A stretch of DNA of 64,000 bases from Aplectana chamaeleonis. Lineage: Eukaryota; Nematoda; Chromadorea; Rhabditida; Cosmocercidae. The stretch's first letter is position 1. The number at the start of each line of letters is the position of its first letter. The position numbers were made by a program, and so were the translations under genes. This document shows positions 22,201 to 31,959 of this stretch, piece after piece. The notes under the pieces were generated by a model. That model was not told the DNA's origin. It worked only from the letters and a program-made list of their open reading frames with translations, and searched no databases. The DNA is taken from contig JAPDOI010000276.1 in the NCBI GenBank assembly GCA_029168955.1, forward strand, positions 123,501 through 187,500, given 5' to 3'.

Positions 22201-25200
22201 AAACGAATGAGGAATCAATAACTGCTAATGGGAATACAACTACTTACACTGAAACATTGAAAACAAGTAATTGCAAAGGGAGATTAACATTATCGTTTAA
22301 AATCGCATGTTCGTCGAGCTGTACGTGGTGTGTTCACTCATGGGGTAACGCGCCAATATTACGCCATTTTTTCCATTTTCTTCGCTATTTTGGGCTGCGG
22401 GTGATTCAAGTATTAGTGGCTTCTTTCCTGCGATTTCTTTGGGTGCAAAGCTATTTGGTGAGAGCCACTAACGTTTCAGTTATGAAAATGAAACACGATA
22501 GATTTAGCCTACACCCAGGGGATTTCCGTTCAAACTGATTTCCACCCCCGAAATACCCGATACACGATAGATTTAGCCTCCACGCAGGGGATTTCCTCCC
22601 CTGAGCAACGGTGCAGCCGCAGGCTGCACCGTCCACATAGGCCTTTGTGAAGCATGGTCTCACATTGTATGTTCTTCCGGTGTTGTTGTATTCTCAAGGA
22701 AAAAAACGAATTTTAATTGTATTTGAAAAGCTTGGTATTCGGAAAAAGTAAACTCCAAAAAGATAAAGTGCCCCGGATTATATGAGTATTCTGCAGGATG
22801 GTTGGGAGCAATCATTCGATTTCCTCCTTTTTCTGATTTATTTAACGGTCTAGTCCGATATGGCTAGTAGTTTTCACATTGATTGCAGCTGTTGTGTGGA
22901 AAATTTACGGCTAATACGCTTTCTTTGATATGTCGAACGTCAGTAAACTCCAAATACCGTGCGGTACCGATTGCCACGATAGCCGTAAAATGGCGTGTGT
23001 GATGGTGTAGATGCAGAATCCATGGTAACAGCGACGCCTATTTTATTGATTAGCTGCGGAAATCTTGAAAAAACTTCCACGTATCCTTCGGAAAGCGGTA
23101 ATTTCAGGTAGAAATGTTCATGAAAGTGGCAGTGAAATGTGACTGAGAGTTAATAAGGGTACTGGCTTGGTAATTGAAGGGATTTTGGGTAATCAGACAA
23201 GAATTTCAACCTCGTTTGTTACCTATTCACTCTGACTATAAGGCTGCTCGGTTTCATTTCTTCAATCAGAGTTTTGACCAACAGTAAGATCGGCCCACAC
23301 CCGAAGTTTTCCTTCCTTGCCGATTTTTGGTTTTAAATGTTTTTTTTCGAATCGCAGCCAACACTAAAATCAACCTCCACCCGGGGATTACCTCCTTTGC
23401 CTGACGGTGCAGCCGAAGGCTGCACCGTCCATCCAGGGTCTGAAATGATTGAAACCACTCCGAATTGCAGCCAACACGAAAATCAGCCTCCACCTAGGGA
23501 TTACCTCCCTTGCCTGACGGTGCAGCCGAAGGCTGCACCGTCCATCCAGGGTCTCAAATGATTTAAACCACTCCGAATTGCAGCCAACACTAAAATCAGC
23601 CTCCACCCAGGATTACCTCCTTGCCTGACGGTGCAGTCGAAGGCTGCACCGTTCATCCAGGGTCTCAAATGATTTAAACCACTCCGAATTGCAGCCAACA
23701 CTAAAAGCAGCCTCCACCCGGGGATCACCTCCCTTGCCTAACGGTGCAGCCGAAGGCTGCACCGTCCATCCAGGGTCTCAAATGATTTAAACCACTCCGA
23801 ATTGCAGCCAACACTAAAATCAGCCTCCACCCGGGGATCACCTCCCTTGCCTGACGGTGCAGCCGAAGGCTGCACCGTCCATCCAGGGTCTCAAATGATT
23901 TAAACCACTCCGAATTGCAGCCAACACGAAAGTCAGCCCCCACCCGGGGATCACCTCCCTTGCCTAACGGTGCAGCCGAAGGCTGCACCGTCCATCCATG
24001 GTCTCAAGTGATCTAAACCACTCCGAATTGCAGCCAACACGAAAATCAGCCCCCACCCGGGGATCACCTCCCTTGCCTAACGGTGCAGCCGAAGGCTGCA
24101 CCGTCCATCCATGGTCTCAAGTGATCTAAACCACTCCGAATTGCAGCCAACACTGAAATCAGCCTCCACCCGGGGATCACCTCCTTGCCTGACGCAGCAG
24201 CCGAAGGCTGCACCGTCCATCCAGGGTCTCAGGTGATCTAAAACCACCTGAATCTTGCAGCCAACACGAAAATCAGCCCTCACCCGGGATCACCTCCTTG
24301 CCTAACGGTGCAGCCGAAGGCTGCACCAATCCATCCAGGGTCTCAGGTGATCTACACCCCTCCGAATTGCACCCAACACGAAAATCAGCCCCCACCCGGG
24401 GATCACCTCCCTTGCCTAACGGTGCAGCCGAAGGCTGCACCGTCCATCCAGGGTCTCAAATGATTTAAACCACTCCGAATTGCAGCCAACACTGAAATCA
24501 GCCTCCACCCGGGGATCACCTCCCTTGCCTGACGGTGCAGCCGAAGGCTGCACCGTCCATCCAGGGTCTCAAATGATTTAAACCACTCCGAATTGCAGCC
24601 AACACGAAAATCAGCCCCCACCCGGGGATCACCTCCCTTGCATGACGGTGCAGCCGAAGGCTGCACCGTCCATCCAGGGTCTCAAATGATTTAAACCACT
24701 CCGAATTGCAGCCAACACGAAAATCAGCCCCCACCCGGGAATTACCTCCCTTGCCTGACGGTGCAGCCGAAGGCTGCACCGTCCATCCAGGGTCTCAAAT
24801 GATTTAAACCACTCCGAATTGCAGCCAACACGAAAGTCAGCCCCCACCCGGGGATTACCTCCCTTGCCTGACGGTGCAGCCGAAGGCTGCACCGTCCAAT
24901 CTGGGTTTCAAGTGATTTAAACCACTCCGAATTGCAGCCAACACTGAAATCAGCCTCCACCCGGGGATCACCTCCCTTGCCTGACGGTGCAGCCGAAGGC
25001 TGCACCGTCCATCCAGGGTCTCAAATGATTTAAACCACTCCGAATTGCAGCCAACACGAAAATCAGCCCCCACCCGGGGATCACCTCCCTTGCCTGACGG
25101 TGCAGCCGAAGGCTGCACCGTCCATCCAGGGTCTCAAATGATTTAAACCACTCCGAATTGCAGCCAACACGAAAATCAGCCCCCACCCGAAGATCACCTC

Positions 25201-26735
25201 CCTTGCCTGACGGTGCAGCCGAAGGCTGCACCGTCCATCAAGGGTCTTAAATGATTTAAACCACTCCGAATTGCAGCCAACACGAAAATCAGCCCCCACC
25301 CGGGGCCCGGCCCGGAAATCAGCCGAAGGCTGCACCGTCCAATCTGGGTTTCAAGTGATTTCAACCTGATATGTCTATTCTTGCTTCCGCGGTTGCACCG
25401 ACAATCCCTTTTCCACCGCCAAACAACCGTTCCTATGTGATTATTTATTGAGAATGCGGTCGCACTGGAATTACAGGCGTGATTCCCGGTGTGAGTTGTG
25501 TAATTGCACCATACACTATGTTTTACGGCTATCGTGGCAATTTGTACCGCACGGTATTTTTCGTCTAGTTCGAACGTCATGACGACGCTTTGGAGCGCTT
25601 GTGCTCATTTTTTTTATTCACATCCGGTTTTTCTATCATGCTCATGAGATTGCGTGTATTAAACACTCAACGTTCAGGTTATTTTCCCGTGTGACTCGTT
25701 TTTACTCGTTTGAAAGCATCCAAGTTATAAAATCTAATAAATAATTGGCGCTCTGGTGGCTATTGACGATTTTTGAGTAAATTGCTCTCAAAATATGACT
25801 CTGCTAAATTTCGTATACGAAATCATCCCATATGTTGACACTGCTGACGATTGGGGCACTGCCGAGAGCCTTTGTGCCGAGGGATTGCTGCCGAGCCGTG
25901 CTCAGCGCATGTCCGCGACGGGACCGCAGGTCCGACCCCCGAAGCTCCCTACTCGCACTCGTGTACTCCGTAATCATTCGGGAATCTCAAACTTCGTCCT
26001 AGAGGTTGGACTGTGCCATGAAGTTCTAAAGTGTGTCCGAATGAGACTGGCCGACCATGCGGCCGTCTTGCGTGGCAGGTGGTCGTCGCATGTGCCGCTC
26101 TCGGACGAGTGTTCAAACGGCTGCCACCCCCTCCCCCTCGGCTGCAGAACTGATTCATTTCTTGTAGCAAGCCGCTGCCGGCCCACTCCTAGTTAATGGC
26201 TGCGGGGAAAGCCTCGCTGTCGTTTCGCATGCTCGTCCGAGAGCGGCGCACGCGACAGCGGCCTGCACCGTGCGACGGCTGCATGGTCGGCCAATCTCAT
26301 TCGAACGCACTTTACATGCTTCCCTCTGACTACGTTCATACCGCCAACCTTAACTGGAGATGGTGCTGGTACCAACTGAGAAACGGTCGCATCGCAGGGA
26401 GAAACCTCTGTTAAAACCGACAGAATGATAGCTCGTTTGCTTTGCATATCTGTCTCCACCTGCAAGTATGAATTGAGGAATCTTACAGTAAATAGACCAA
26501 AACTAACACCTACAGTTTTTTCACCGCATCCAACTTCGCTTACTCGCAGTAGGTAATCACCCTCATTTTTGAGTACAAATAACAAATCTTCACGAGGTAA
26601 ATAGCCGTGATAGAACTTGAACTCCTTCAGCACCTTAATAATCAACTGAAGACTCCTTCGTAGTTCAGCGATATAGGCGGCTCCGAACCTTCTCTTCTTC
26701 CCTTTCTTGCTGTTCATTCTTGTTAACCTCCACAT
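16203..26735 (-). CDS. SH2 domain plus Fer-like protein tyrosine kinase gene, core exons 1-7
   Basis: Non-receptor tyrosine kinase: the SH2 domain binds phosphotyrosine and the kinase transfers ATP phosphate to tyrosine. Exons (minus strand): 26735-26487, 19888-19769, 19712-19554, 19499-19346, 17555-17386, 17301-17083, 16316-16203. All introns are GT-AG and phases agree. Exons 1-2 give SH2, with FYHGYLPRED, the phosphotyrosine-binding Arg in GDYLLRVSE and YYVESVKMFDSLKELVEYY. Exon 3 has the Gly loop GAGAYGEV and the lysine in CAIK. Exon 4 has the helix C Glu in MMREARLIRNFKHRNIV. Exon 5 has the catalytic loop HMDLAARN, where Met replaces the usual HRD Arg. Exon 6 has DFGLSR, KLPIKWLAPE and TDVFSYGVMVYE. 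Exon 7 is subdomain XI, where the usual CW and RP are absent (ERIYVKDPAVRADMNE). Start: ATG at 26735, or at 26717; an upstream exon is possible. The exon 5 acceptor (TATTAAG) is weak. The compact SH2-kinase layout fits the expanded nematode Fer-like family. I cannot assign an orthologue. Confidence 0.86.
16380..17032. mobile_element. TTAA-type MITE in the intron between kinase exons 6 and 7
   Basis: The left end is GTAA + AGGCAGTTCTCACGATTAA; the right end is CATCGTGAACGTTGCCT + TTAA. The interior (TTACGGAAGGTCTGGTGCCC, TCACTGTGGAAAGTCAACGA) matches 37761-38207. The extra ~200 bp is a nested G-tract element at about 16510-16700. Without this MITE the intron would be only about 110 bp. Confidence 0.75.
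16510..16700. mobile_element. Nested element with G-tract termini
   Basis: The left end CTAAGGACGGGGGGCACTCA is matched by an inverse right end with a run of 12 C and GCTCCTTAG. It lies inside the 16380-17032 MITE and matches the style of 18928-19137. Confidence 0.55.
17612..17760. repeat. Inverted repeat in a kinase intron
   Basis: GTCTTACACGATTTTTGGAGG at the left is perfectly inverted at the right end. The inner part also carries an inverse copy of the 3' part of the tRNA-like sequence at 17896-17968. Confidence 0.7.
17896..17968 (+). pseudogene. tRNA-like sequence, probable tRNA pseudogene or SINE head
   Basis: GGCTTTG and CGGAGCC can form a 7-bp acceptor stem with two G-T pairs. GGTTCAATCTC resembles a T arm and TGCAGTGCGATAAGGC a D arm. 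The T stem pairs poorly, position 33 is not T, and it sits beside inverted repeats. A functional tRNA is unlikely. Confidence 0.3.
18298..18766. mobile_element. Inverted-repeat MITE, GCCGATAACGCTAACTTA termini
   Basis: GGCCGGATTCGTTAAGGCATT at the left faces AAAATGCTTTGATGAATCCGGCC at the right, and AAGTTAGCGTTATCGGCTA is also inverted. Partial similarity recurs around 21340 and 21655-21940. In the kinase intron between exons 4 and 5. Confidence 0.65.
18928..19137. mobile_element. Short inverted-repeat element with G-tract ends
   Basis: Left end: G tract, then TACTCAGGATT. Right end: the inverse AATCCTGAGGCC plus a C tract. The interior has the recurring sequence GATATCAGACACCTGATAGCG. No coding signal. 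Confidence 0.5.
20010..20467. mobile_element. TTAA-flanked MITE, AGGCATCGTACGCG subfamily
   Basis: TTAA at 20006-20009 is followed by AGGCATCGTACGCGCA. The inverse GCGCGATCGATGCCT is followed by TTAA. 458 bp, immediately upstream of kinase exon 2 within intron 1. Confidence 0.7.
20832..20916. repeat. Degraded AAGCGGAGCGGTTGTT foldback
   Basis: GAAAGCGGAGCGGTTGTTTCT is inverted to AGAAACAACCGCTCGACTTT. Related to the foldback MITEs at 10434 and 42758. Confidence 0.5.
20928..22012. repeat. Repeat-rich intron segment between G and C tracts
   Basis: It begins with a run of 11 G followed by CAACTCAGGATTC and ends with GTGC plus a run of C, the same terminal style as 18928-19137. Inside, about 40 bp at 21000 (CAATGTTAGTAGGACCT) is inverted near 21250-21295. 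A single element is plausible but not proven. Confidence 0.4.
22545..22650. repeat. Solo relative of the 113-bp minisatellite unit
   Basis: ATTTAGCCTCCACGCAGGGG, then CGGTGCAGCC, a GCA loop and GGCTGCACCGTCCA follow the order of one array unit, but the copy lies about 300 bp outside the Mutator-like element. A partial duplicate of its first half lies at about 22493-22530. Confidence 0.6.
22942..25569. mobile_element. 2.6 kb Mutator-like element carrying a minisatellite
   Basis: Perfect 9-bp direct repeats TCGAACGTC flank it (22933-22941, 25570-25578). The termini match the 164-bp MITEs: AGTAAACTCCAAATACCG at the left and GGTATTTTTCGTCTAGT at the right. Inverted similarity runs about 50 bp, including GCCACGATAGCCGTAAAA. 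The interior is mostly the 113-bp array. No transposase. It sits in intron 1 of the kinase gene. Confidence 0.88.
23345..25368. repeat. 113-bp minisatellite, about 18 units, each with a GAA-loop hairpin
   Basis: Eighteen copies of a GTGCAGCC-GAA-GGCTGCAC core lie about 113 bp apart (first near 23405, last near 25323). Full units have arms ACGGTGCAGCC and GGCTGCACCGT, giving an 11-bp stem with a GAA loop. Units also share CCGAATTGCAGCCAACAC, CACCCGGGGATCACCTCC and CCATCCAGGGTCTCAAATG. Variants CACGAAAATCAGCCCC and CACTGAAATCAGCCTCC are interspersed. Because 113 is not a multiple of 3, the similar ~87-codon frames on the minus strand are artefacts of repetition. Confidence 0.95.
26030..26325. 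mobile_element. Palindromic MITE, GTCCGAATGAGACTGGCCGACC termini
   Basis: GAATGAGACTGGCCGACCATG at the left is matched by CATGGTCGGCCAATCTCATTC at the right. The inner arms share GTCGCATG/CATGC and GCCGCTCTCGGACGA. A relative lies at about 36685-36925. Located just 3' of kinase exon 1. Confidence 0.7.
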
Positions 26736-26868
26736 CGCACTCGACCGAGTCCTGGACCCCCATCGTAGGCGTTAGTATATTAAAAAGTGAATCATGCATA
26801 CCAACAGTTGCTTTTATAGTACGGATTATCGTAATCACATCCTGTGTAAACAGCTCATGAAAGCATTA

Positions 26869-27508
26869 GGCCCCGGTCATAGTTGGATGAGCCGACGCCT
26901 CCAGCCCGGTCGATACACACAGAATGCATTGGAAATGGGATGCAAAAATCACTCGGTGTATCCCCCCGCACCCCCCGCACCCCCCAACACCCCCCCAACA
27001 CCCACCCGGTCGATACGTATGAACAACATGGTGAGGTGAAGCTGAGAAAATCACTGGTGTATCCTCTTCTCCTTCGCACTCTTCAACACCCCCCCGCACC
27101 CCGGTCGATACGTATGTTTAAAATGATGGAGTGAGGTTGAGAAAATCACTCAATGTATCCGACGCGGTCGATATCCATGCAATACGTGGATGACGGCGGA
27201 TGAGAAAATCACCGGGTGGCTGGGTCGATGATAAAACATTGCGTATCACTAGAAAGCTAACCTTACTGCTACCTCCGTGACTTCACCATACTCGCCTTCA
27301 CTATTTCTCTGAACAGGTGCAATCCTGTTGGCCACGTAATCATCGTCATATCTAGTTGGATGCATCGAGGGATTTTCTCAACCTCACTCCATCATTTTAA
27401 ACATACGTATCGACCGGGGTGGTGTTGGGGGGTGTTGGGGTGTGCGGGGGGGTGTTGGGGGGTGCGGGGGGGATGCAGATGCAAATAGCACCAACTATGA
27501 CCGGGGCC
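26869..27508. mobile_element. GC-rich inverted element with GGTCGATAC boxes
   Basis: TTAGGCCCCGGTCATAGTTGG at the left faces CCAACTATGACCGGGGCCTTAA at the right. Boxes close to GGTCGATACGTATG recur at about 26908, 27009, 27103 and 27166, with an inverse copy near 27405. Both arms have low-complexity C or G runs. The flank is ATTA/TTAA, so TTAA targeting is possible. No coding signal. Confidence 0.65.
27415..27475 (+). repeat. G-run tract with G-quadruplex potential
   Basis: At least six runs of four or more G are separated by TGTT, TGTGC or TGC loops. The mirror C-run tract is at about 26960-27005 in the other arm of the same element. Confidence 0.7.
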
Positions 27509-27639
27509 TTAAAGATAGGTCTGCTCAGACTTCATGCAGATGAATAGCGTAGTGCACCAGACGCTGCACATTGTCAGACGATGTTGAAGCGGTCGTTGGA
27601 AATCAGTACGCTGTATCCATTCCATCTGATGGCTAAAAT

Positions 27640-27845
27640 CGCGTCGGATCAGATTTTCGGATATTGCCGACTTTGCGAAACCGACTCATCGGGTAAAACG
27701 GATACTGGCCCAAACGAGAATTTCGGATGACGGATCCTATCCGAAACGAGAATTTTTGAACGGATCGGTTATCGGATAAAATCGGATCCTTCGGACGATT
27801 CAGATGAAAAAACGGATAAGAAAAATTTCAAGTTGTACCGAAGAT
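27640..27845. repeat. CGGAT-rich degenerate array, left
   Basis: Many copies of CGGAT, GGATAA and CGGATCGG/TATCCGAAA in 200 bp. A longer array of similar words lies at 32660-32950. The two bracket a MITE, an RTE LINE and a LINE relic, which suggests the ends of one interrupted element. Confidence 0.5.
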
Positions 27846-27849
27846 TTAA

Positions 27850-28334
27850 AGGCAGCAGACACGCTCAAAAATGATATCAATTTTATGGATTAAACAGAAG
27901 GTCTGAAGCTGTTAGTGTTCAGAAATAACGAAAAAAACGAAAACAAATCGCCGGAAATTAAGATATAACGGTACGTTCTATATTGGCCCAGAAATGGACG
28001 AGTTGTACGGCACTGGCTGAAATAGCGGAGCTAGCAACAAATTAGTTGGGAAAACAACGCTAATGTACTCGTACGGCCCTTTCTGGAACGCTTACGTCGT
28101 TAGAAGCCTAAAAAGTAATCTAAAGTGGCCGCAATCGAGCATTGAATACCTGTATGGAGGGGCGGAGCCCGTATCGATGGGCGGAGCAAGGATGATTTCG
28201 TGACTGACTACGGCTCAAATACGGTCATTTGGACTCGCTTTTAACGCTTGCAACTTCGTGAGGGCTCTTCTAGAGCCTGCACGACCCCACTAATGTAGTT
28301 ATCTCAACAACTTTTTCGAGCGTGTCTGCTGCCT
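27850..28334. mobile_element. TTAA-flanked MITE, AGGCAGCAGACACGCTC subfamily
   Basis: 485 bp. TTAA at 27846-27849 is followed by AGGCAGCAGACACGCTC. The inverse GAGCGTGTCTGCTGCCT is followed by TTAA at 28335-28338. The closest copy in the window is 38212-38707. Confidence 0.8.
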
Positions 28335-28379
28335 TTAATTCCGTGTATTCAAGCGAACATCATTGACGCAGCTGGAAGC

Positions 28380-28877
28380 GTGATTACGTTTAAGCCGATT
28401 TCTGGCAGGATTGCTGTCCTCGTGTTGAGCGGAACGATAAAAACGCATGTCGTGTCTATCTATGCGCCCACGGAGCCAAGTTCCGACGTTGACAAAGGCG
28501 CATTCTACGCACAACTCCAAGACGTTCTGAATGCGATCCCGAAAACCGATGTTACCATTGTAGCAGGCGATTTCAATGCAAGAGTCGGGAGTGTCAGAAC
28601 AGGATGGGAAGAAGTGCTTGGAAAGTTCAGCGTCGGTGAAATAAACGATAACGGTTTACGTTTGCTTTCGTTTGCGGCATTTAACGGGCTTGTAATTGGA
28701 AACAGTCTATTTCAACATCCCCGGAAGCATCATCTAACATGGAGGAGTTCGACTGGACAAGATATAGCCACCTTGGGTTACGTGCTGGTAAACTCCCGTT
28801 TCAGGTCTTCGCTAAAAGATGACGACCTAGGCGAGCGACGCCCTCTAAAAAGAAGTTGGACTGGTCCCATTTGCTGA
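28380..28877 (+). pseudogene. RTE-like LINE endonuclease domain, partial
   Basis: Encodes the C-terminal two-thirds of an exonuclease-endonuclease-phosphatase domain: VVSIYAPTEPS, VAGDFNARVG, a W-S--G segment and YVLVNSRFRSS. The catalytic N-terminal motifs are missing through 5' truncation. The SDH motif expected next is lost in a small deletion and frame change around 28815-28855, after which the RT frame takes over. This domain nicks target DNA to start reverse transcription in living elements; this copy cannot. Confidence 0.8.
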
Positions 28878-30772
28878 CACCTGGAACAAGAGAAATGTTT
28901 CAAATCGCGCTGTCAAATCGCTTTTCAGTGCTGGAAGATTCGATGTCCGTGGACGAGCATGAAAAGCAAACAGCTGATGTACTTCTACATTGTGCAGAGC
29001 CTCTCTGCCCTGTTGTTCGCCGGCGAACACAGCCATGGATACCGGACGAGTCTCTACGTCTTGTGTATGAGCGGCAGCAAGTAAAGCTAAGCGACTTCGG
29101 GCGTTATCGGCAACTGTGTCGAGAGCTACGTCGAAAGTTGAGAGAGGAGCGAGAGTCTTACTGGAATAAGATAGCCGACGAACTAGAGGAGGCGTCTGCA
29201 AGAAATAACCATCGCACATTGTATAGTACACTAAACCGTCTCAGAAAGAAGACCAATTCAGCTAGCGATTGTATTAGGAATATGGACGGCTCCTATGTGC
29301 GTTCTCTGGATGAGCGCCTGTCACGATGGAAGCAGTTCTTCAGCGAACTCTACAGTCACGATGCACCACAACGCCCGCTTGACGAGCCTCTACCAGTTGA
29401 AGTGCCACAGGAAGCGATGCTTGACTCTGAACCCACTCTAGACGAAGTGAGAGCGGCAATTATGGGTCTCAAAAACGGGAAGGCGCCTGGCGTAGACAAC
29501 GTAACTGCTGAAGCGATTAAGGCAGGTGGTTATGTGTCGCAACGACGGTTACATCAACTGATCACCCTCGTCTGGCAGTCAGGAAGCGTCCCATCTACCT
29601 GGAAGAAGGCTATCGTCTTGCCTGTTCACAAAGAGGGTGATACCAGGGATTGTAAAAACTATCGCGGAATCAGTCTGTTATCAATCGTTGGTAAAGTCTT
29701 CATGAAGATAATCCAGTGCAGACTTCAACGCCATCGGGAGCATACCAGTCGAGAGGAACAGGCAGGATTTCGTCCTGGTCGAGGCTGCGCTGATCAAATA
29801 TTCGCATTTCGTCAACTTATGGAGGAAAGGATCCGCTGTGGAAAGCGGGTTGTTATAATCTTCATGGACTTAAAGTTGGCCTTTAATTGCGTACACTCGC
29901 CTGCCTTATGGAGAACATTGGAGTGCGAACACGTGCCGGGAAAAATTGTGAAGCTTCTGCAGGAAACATACAACGGTTCAGCTAGCTGCGTCCGCGTCGG
30001 GGACAAGCTGTCTGAAGAATTCGCGGTCAGTGCAGGAGTACGGCAAGGAGATGTAATTTTGCCACTGCTCTTCAACACTGTGGTCGACGCCATAATGAGG
30101 AAGGCCTTCAAAGATAGAAGAGGGGTCCAATATGGCGATAACGTGTTTGCCACGGACTTGATGTTTGCGGACGACAGCGCTGTGTTCACGGATAATGATA
30201 AGGAAGCTACGGATTTGATGAAGGATGTAGCGGAGATCGCAGAATCGTACGGTCTACGGATAAACAAAGACAAGACTAAAGTCATGACGTCAGACGGATC
30301 ACGTGCTTCTGTGTTCTTCGAAGAAGCTGAGCTCCAACAAGTCGAGGAGTTCAAGTACCTAGGATCGGTAGTGCAGCAGCGCAAGGTGGTGGCCGCAACA
30401 GAGATACAAGGCAGGATCGGGCAGGCGTGTGCTGCTTTTCCTTCTTTAGGTTGGTGTCTGTGGAAAATGGGCAATGTGTCAATCAAGACCAAGATGCGGA
30501 TCTTCCGATCACTTATAATGCCGAATCTACTGTACGGGTCGGAGTCGTGGACCTTACTCAAAACGGATCTCAGCAAGCTGGAGGTTTTCCAAATGCGGTG
30601 TTTGCGTCAAATTCTCGGAACAACGTTAAGAGATCGCGTTCGCAACGACGTTATTCGAGACAGCTGCGACCATCAACCGACGATCGAAGAACAAATCCGA
30701 ACGAGGAGGTTGCGTTGGTTTGGGCACGTATGCAGAATGGAAGTCAGCCGACTACCGCACAGCTTGTTATGA
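28856..30772 (+). pseudogene. RTE-like LINE reverse transcriptase
   Basis: About 638 codons covering RT. Visible motifs: LKNGKAPGVDNVTAEAIK, CKNYRGISLLSIVGK, EEQAGFRPGRGCADQIFAFR, motif A FMDLKLAFNCVH (second conserved Asp changed to Asn), AGVRQGDVILPLLFN and motif C MFADDSAVF with both aspartates. The C-terminal segment (RRLRWFGHVCRM) is typical of RTE-like LINEs. The frame shifts near 30765; the last ~75 codons continue in another frame to 30999 (LKQVEADLKPQRCS, then WKRIVQATR). In a live element this enzyme copies its RNA at the nicked site. Confidence 0.88.
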
Positions 30773-31024
30773 GAAAGCGCCCAAAACTGTGGAAGGTCGA
30801 GAGAACAGCCCCGAAGAAGACGTGGTTGAAGCAAGTCGAAGCTGATCTGAAACCTCAACGGTGCAGTGTCGTTAATGCTAAAATAATTACGGCTAATCGT
30901 TCTGAATGGAAGCGTATCGTTCAGGCCACACGAGCTCCTATGGCACCTACAGCAGTGTACTGGTTGAGAGGTCATCCCGCTCCGCCAGCCGCCAGCTAAT
31001 GGGATGAGTGAGTGAGTGAGTGAA

Positions 31025-31955
31025 ACACCATTCTAAAACCAAATGTAATCTTCATATATTAATCGTAGAAACAAACGAATCACCTGTTTTGGGAAATTTT
31101 AAAGCAATAGTTGACATGAGCAGTTGGACCGGTGCTAGCAAACCTTCAGATTGGAAAAAAATACAACAAACTATCGTGGTGACCATAAAACAAGACATAT
31201 TTGGAGATCTCGGACTGTTATGGTTGCCTTAATAGTCGACGAAATAGTCGACGCGTTTAGTCGACTATTTCGGTGTCGTCTTCCGACACATCTTCCTCTC
31301 CGAAAGTAGATTTGTGACCATAAAGTCGGCTTCATCATAATCGGATTTGACCTCACTGCGACACTTATCGACGACTACATGTTGGTGCAGAGAAAATTTC
31401 GAGGTCTGACGTTTGGAAAGTAATGAAGCGCAGCGAATCCTGGGCAATTTAATATTTGGGGCCGCATTCCTCGCAACGGGTTCGGCCGCGGCACGCCGCT
31501 GCTCGCGCAGGAATTGCAACAGCGGAAACCAGGAGCCTTTCGAGGTAACCAAAATGAGGCGTAAGCAAAACGCTCTGGTCGTACACAGCACGAAACATAA
31601 AAAAGTTCGAGCACAAGCTACAGGAATTATTTCGTCTGCTTTTTTCAATGTTAGCGTCTGGAAAAAGCGGTCAACTACACAAAACCCAGAGTTTTCCTCA
31701 GCTTTCAAAATCCGGATAGTAAAAGACCCAGAGGTTTGATATTCTATACAAAGTTGTTTTTCTGAGTGGGCTTATTGGGCAGATAAAGGACCACCTAAGA
31801 TCGCGGCGGGTACGAATGCTCATAGAATCGTGACTAAGCTCCGGTTCTCCGCCACTGAATGGAAGACTGGGATTTTGACAAATTCAAGTACAGGTGAGAA
31901 ACATCCTTCCTGGATCCCTCTCCACGTTTCCACGAGAACACACGTACGTATACGT
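31025..31955. other. No gene recognised
   Basis: Apart from the TAGTCGAC hairpin, this stretch has only short frames on both strands without recognisable motifs. Confidence 0.35.
31228..31272. repeat. TAGTCGAC triple motif with hairpin
   Basis: TAGTCGAC occurs three times in 40 bp, and CGAAATAGTCGAC faces GTCGACTATTTCG across a short loop (13-bp stem). Confidence 0.7.
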
Positions 31956-31959
31956 GCTG

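Larger units (their letters stand above)
28339..31024 (+). mobile_element. 5'-truncated RTE-like LINE with TGAG-repeat tail
   Basis: Contains the end of an apurinic-type endonuclease, a nearly complete reverse transcriptase and a (TGAG)n 3' tail at about 31004-31020. The front of the endonuclease is missing: sequence begins at the TTAA of the adjacent MITE. Frame breaks near 28855 and 30765 show it is dead. I found no target duplication. Confidence 0.85.

Noticed and set aside
21939..22538. 199-codon plus-strand frame
   Set aside because: It spans the C tract and repeat ends, has no recognised domain and no splice-consistent neighbours.
23266..25335. Repeated ~87-codon minus-strand frames with near-identical products
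   Set aside because: They arise from the 113-bp tandem repeat; the unit length is not a multiple of 3, so each unit is read in all frames. No start context, splice sites or domain.
23345..25368. Array resembling a CRISPR
   Set aside because: Whole 113-bp units repeat without unique spacers, in eukaryotic DNA inside a transposon.
29812..30576. 254-codon minus-strand frame
   Set aside because: Shadow of the reverse transcriptase on the opposite strand; no motif of its own.
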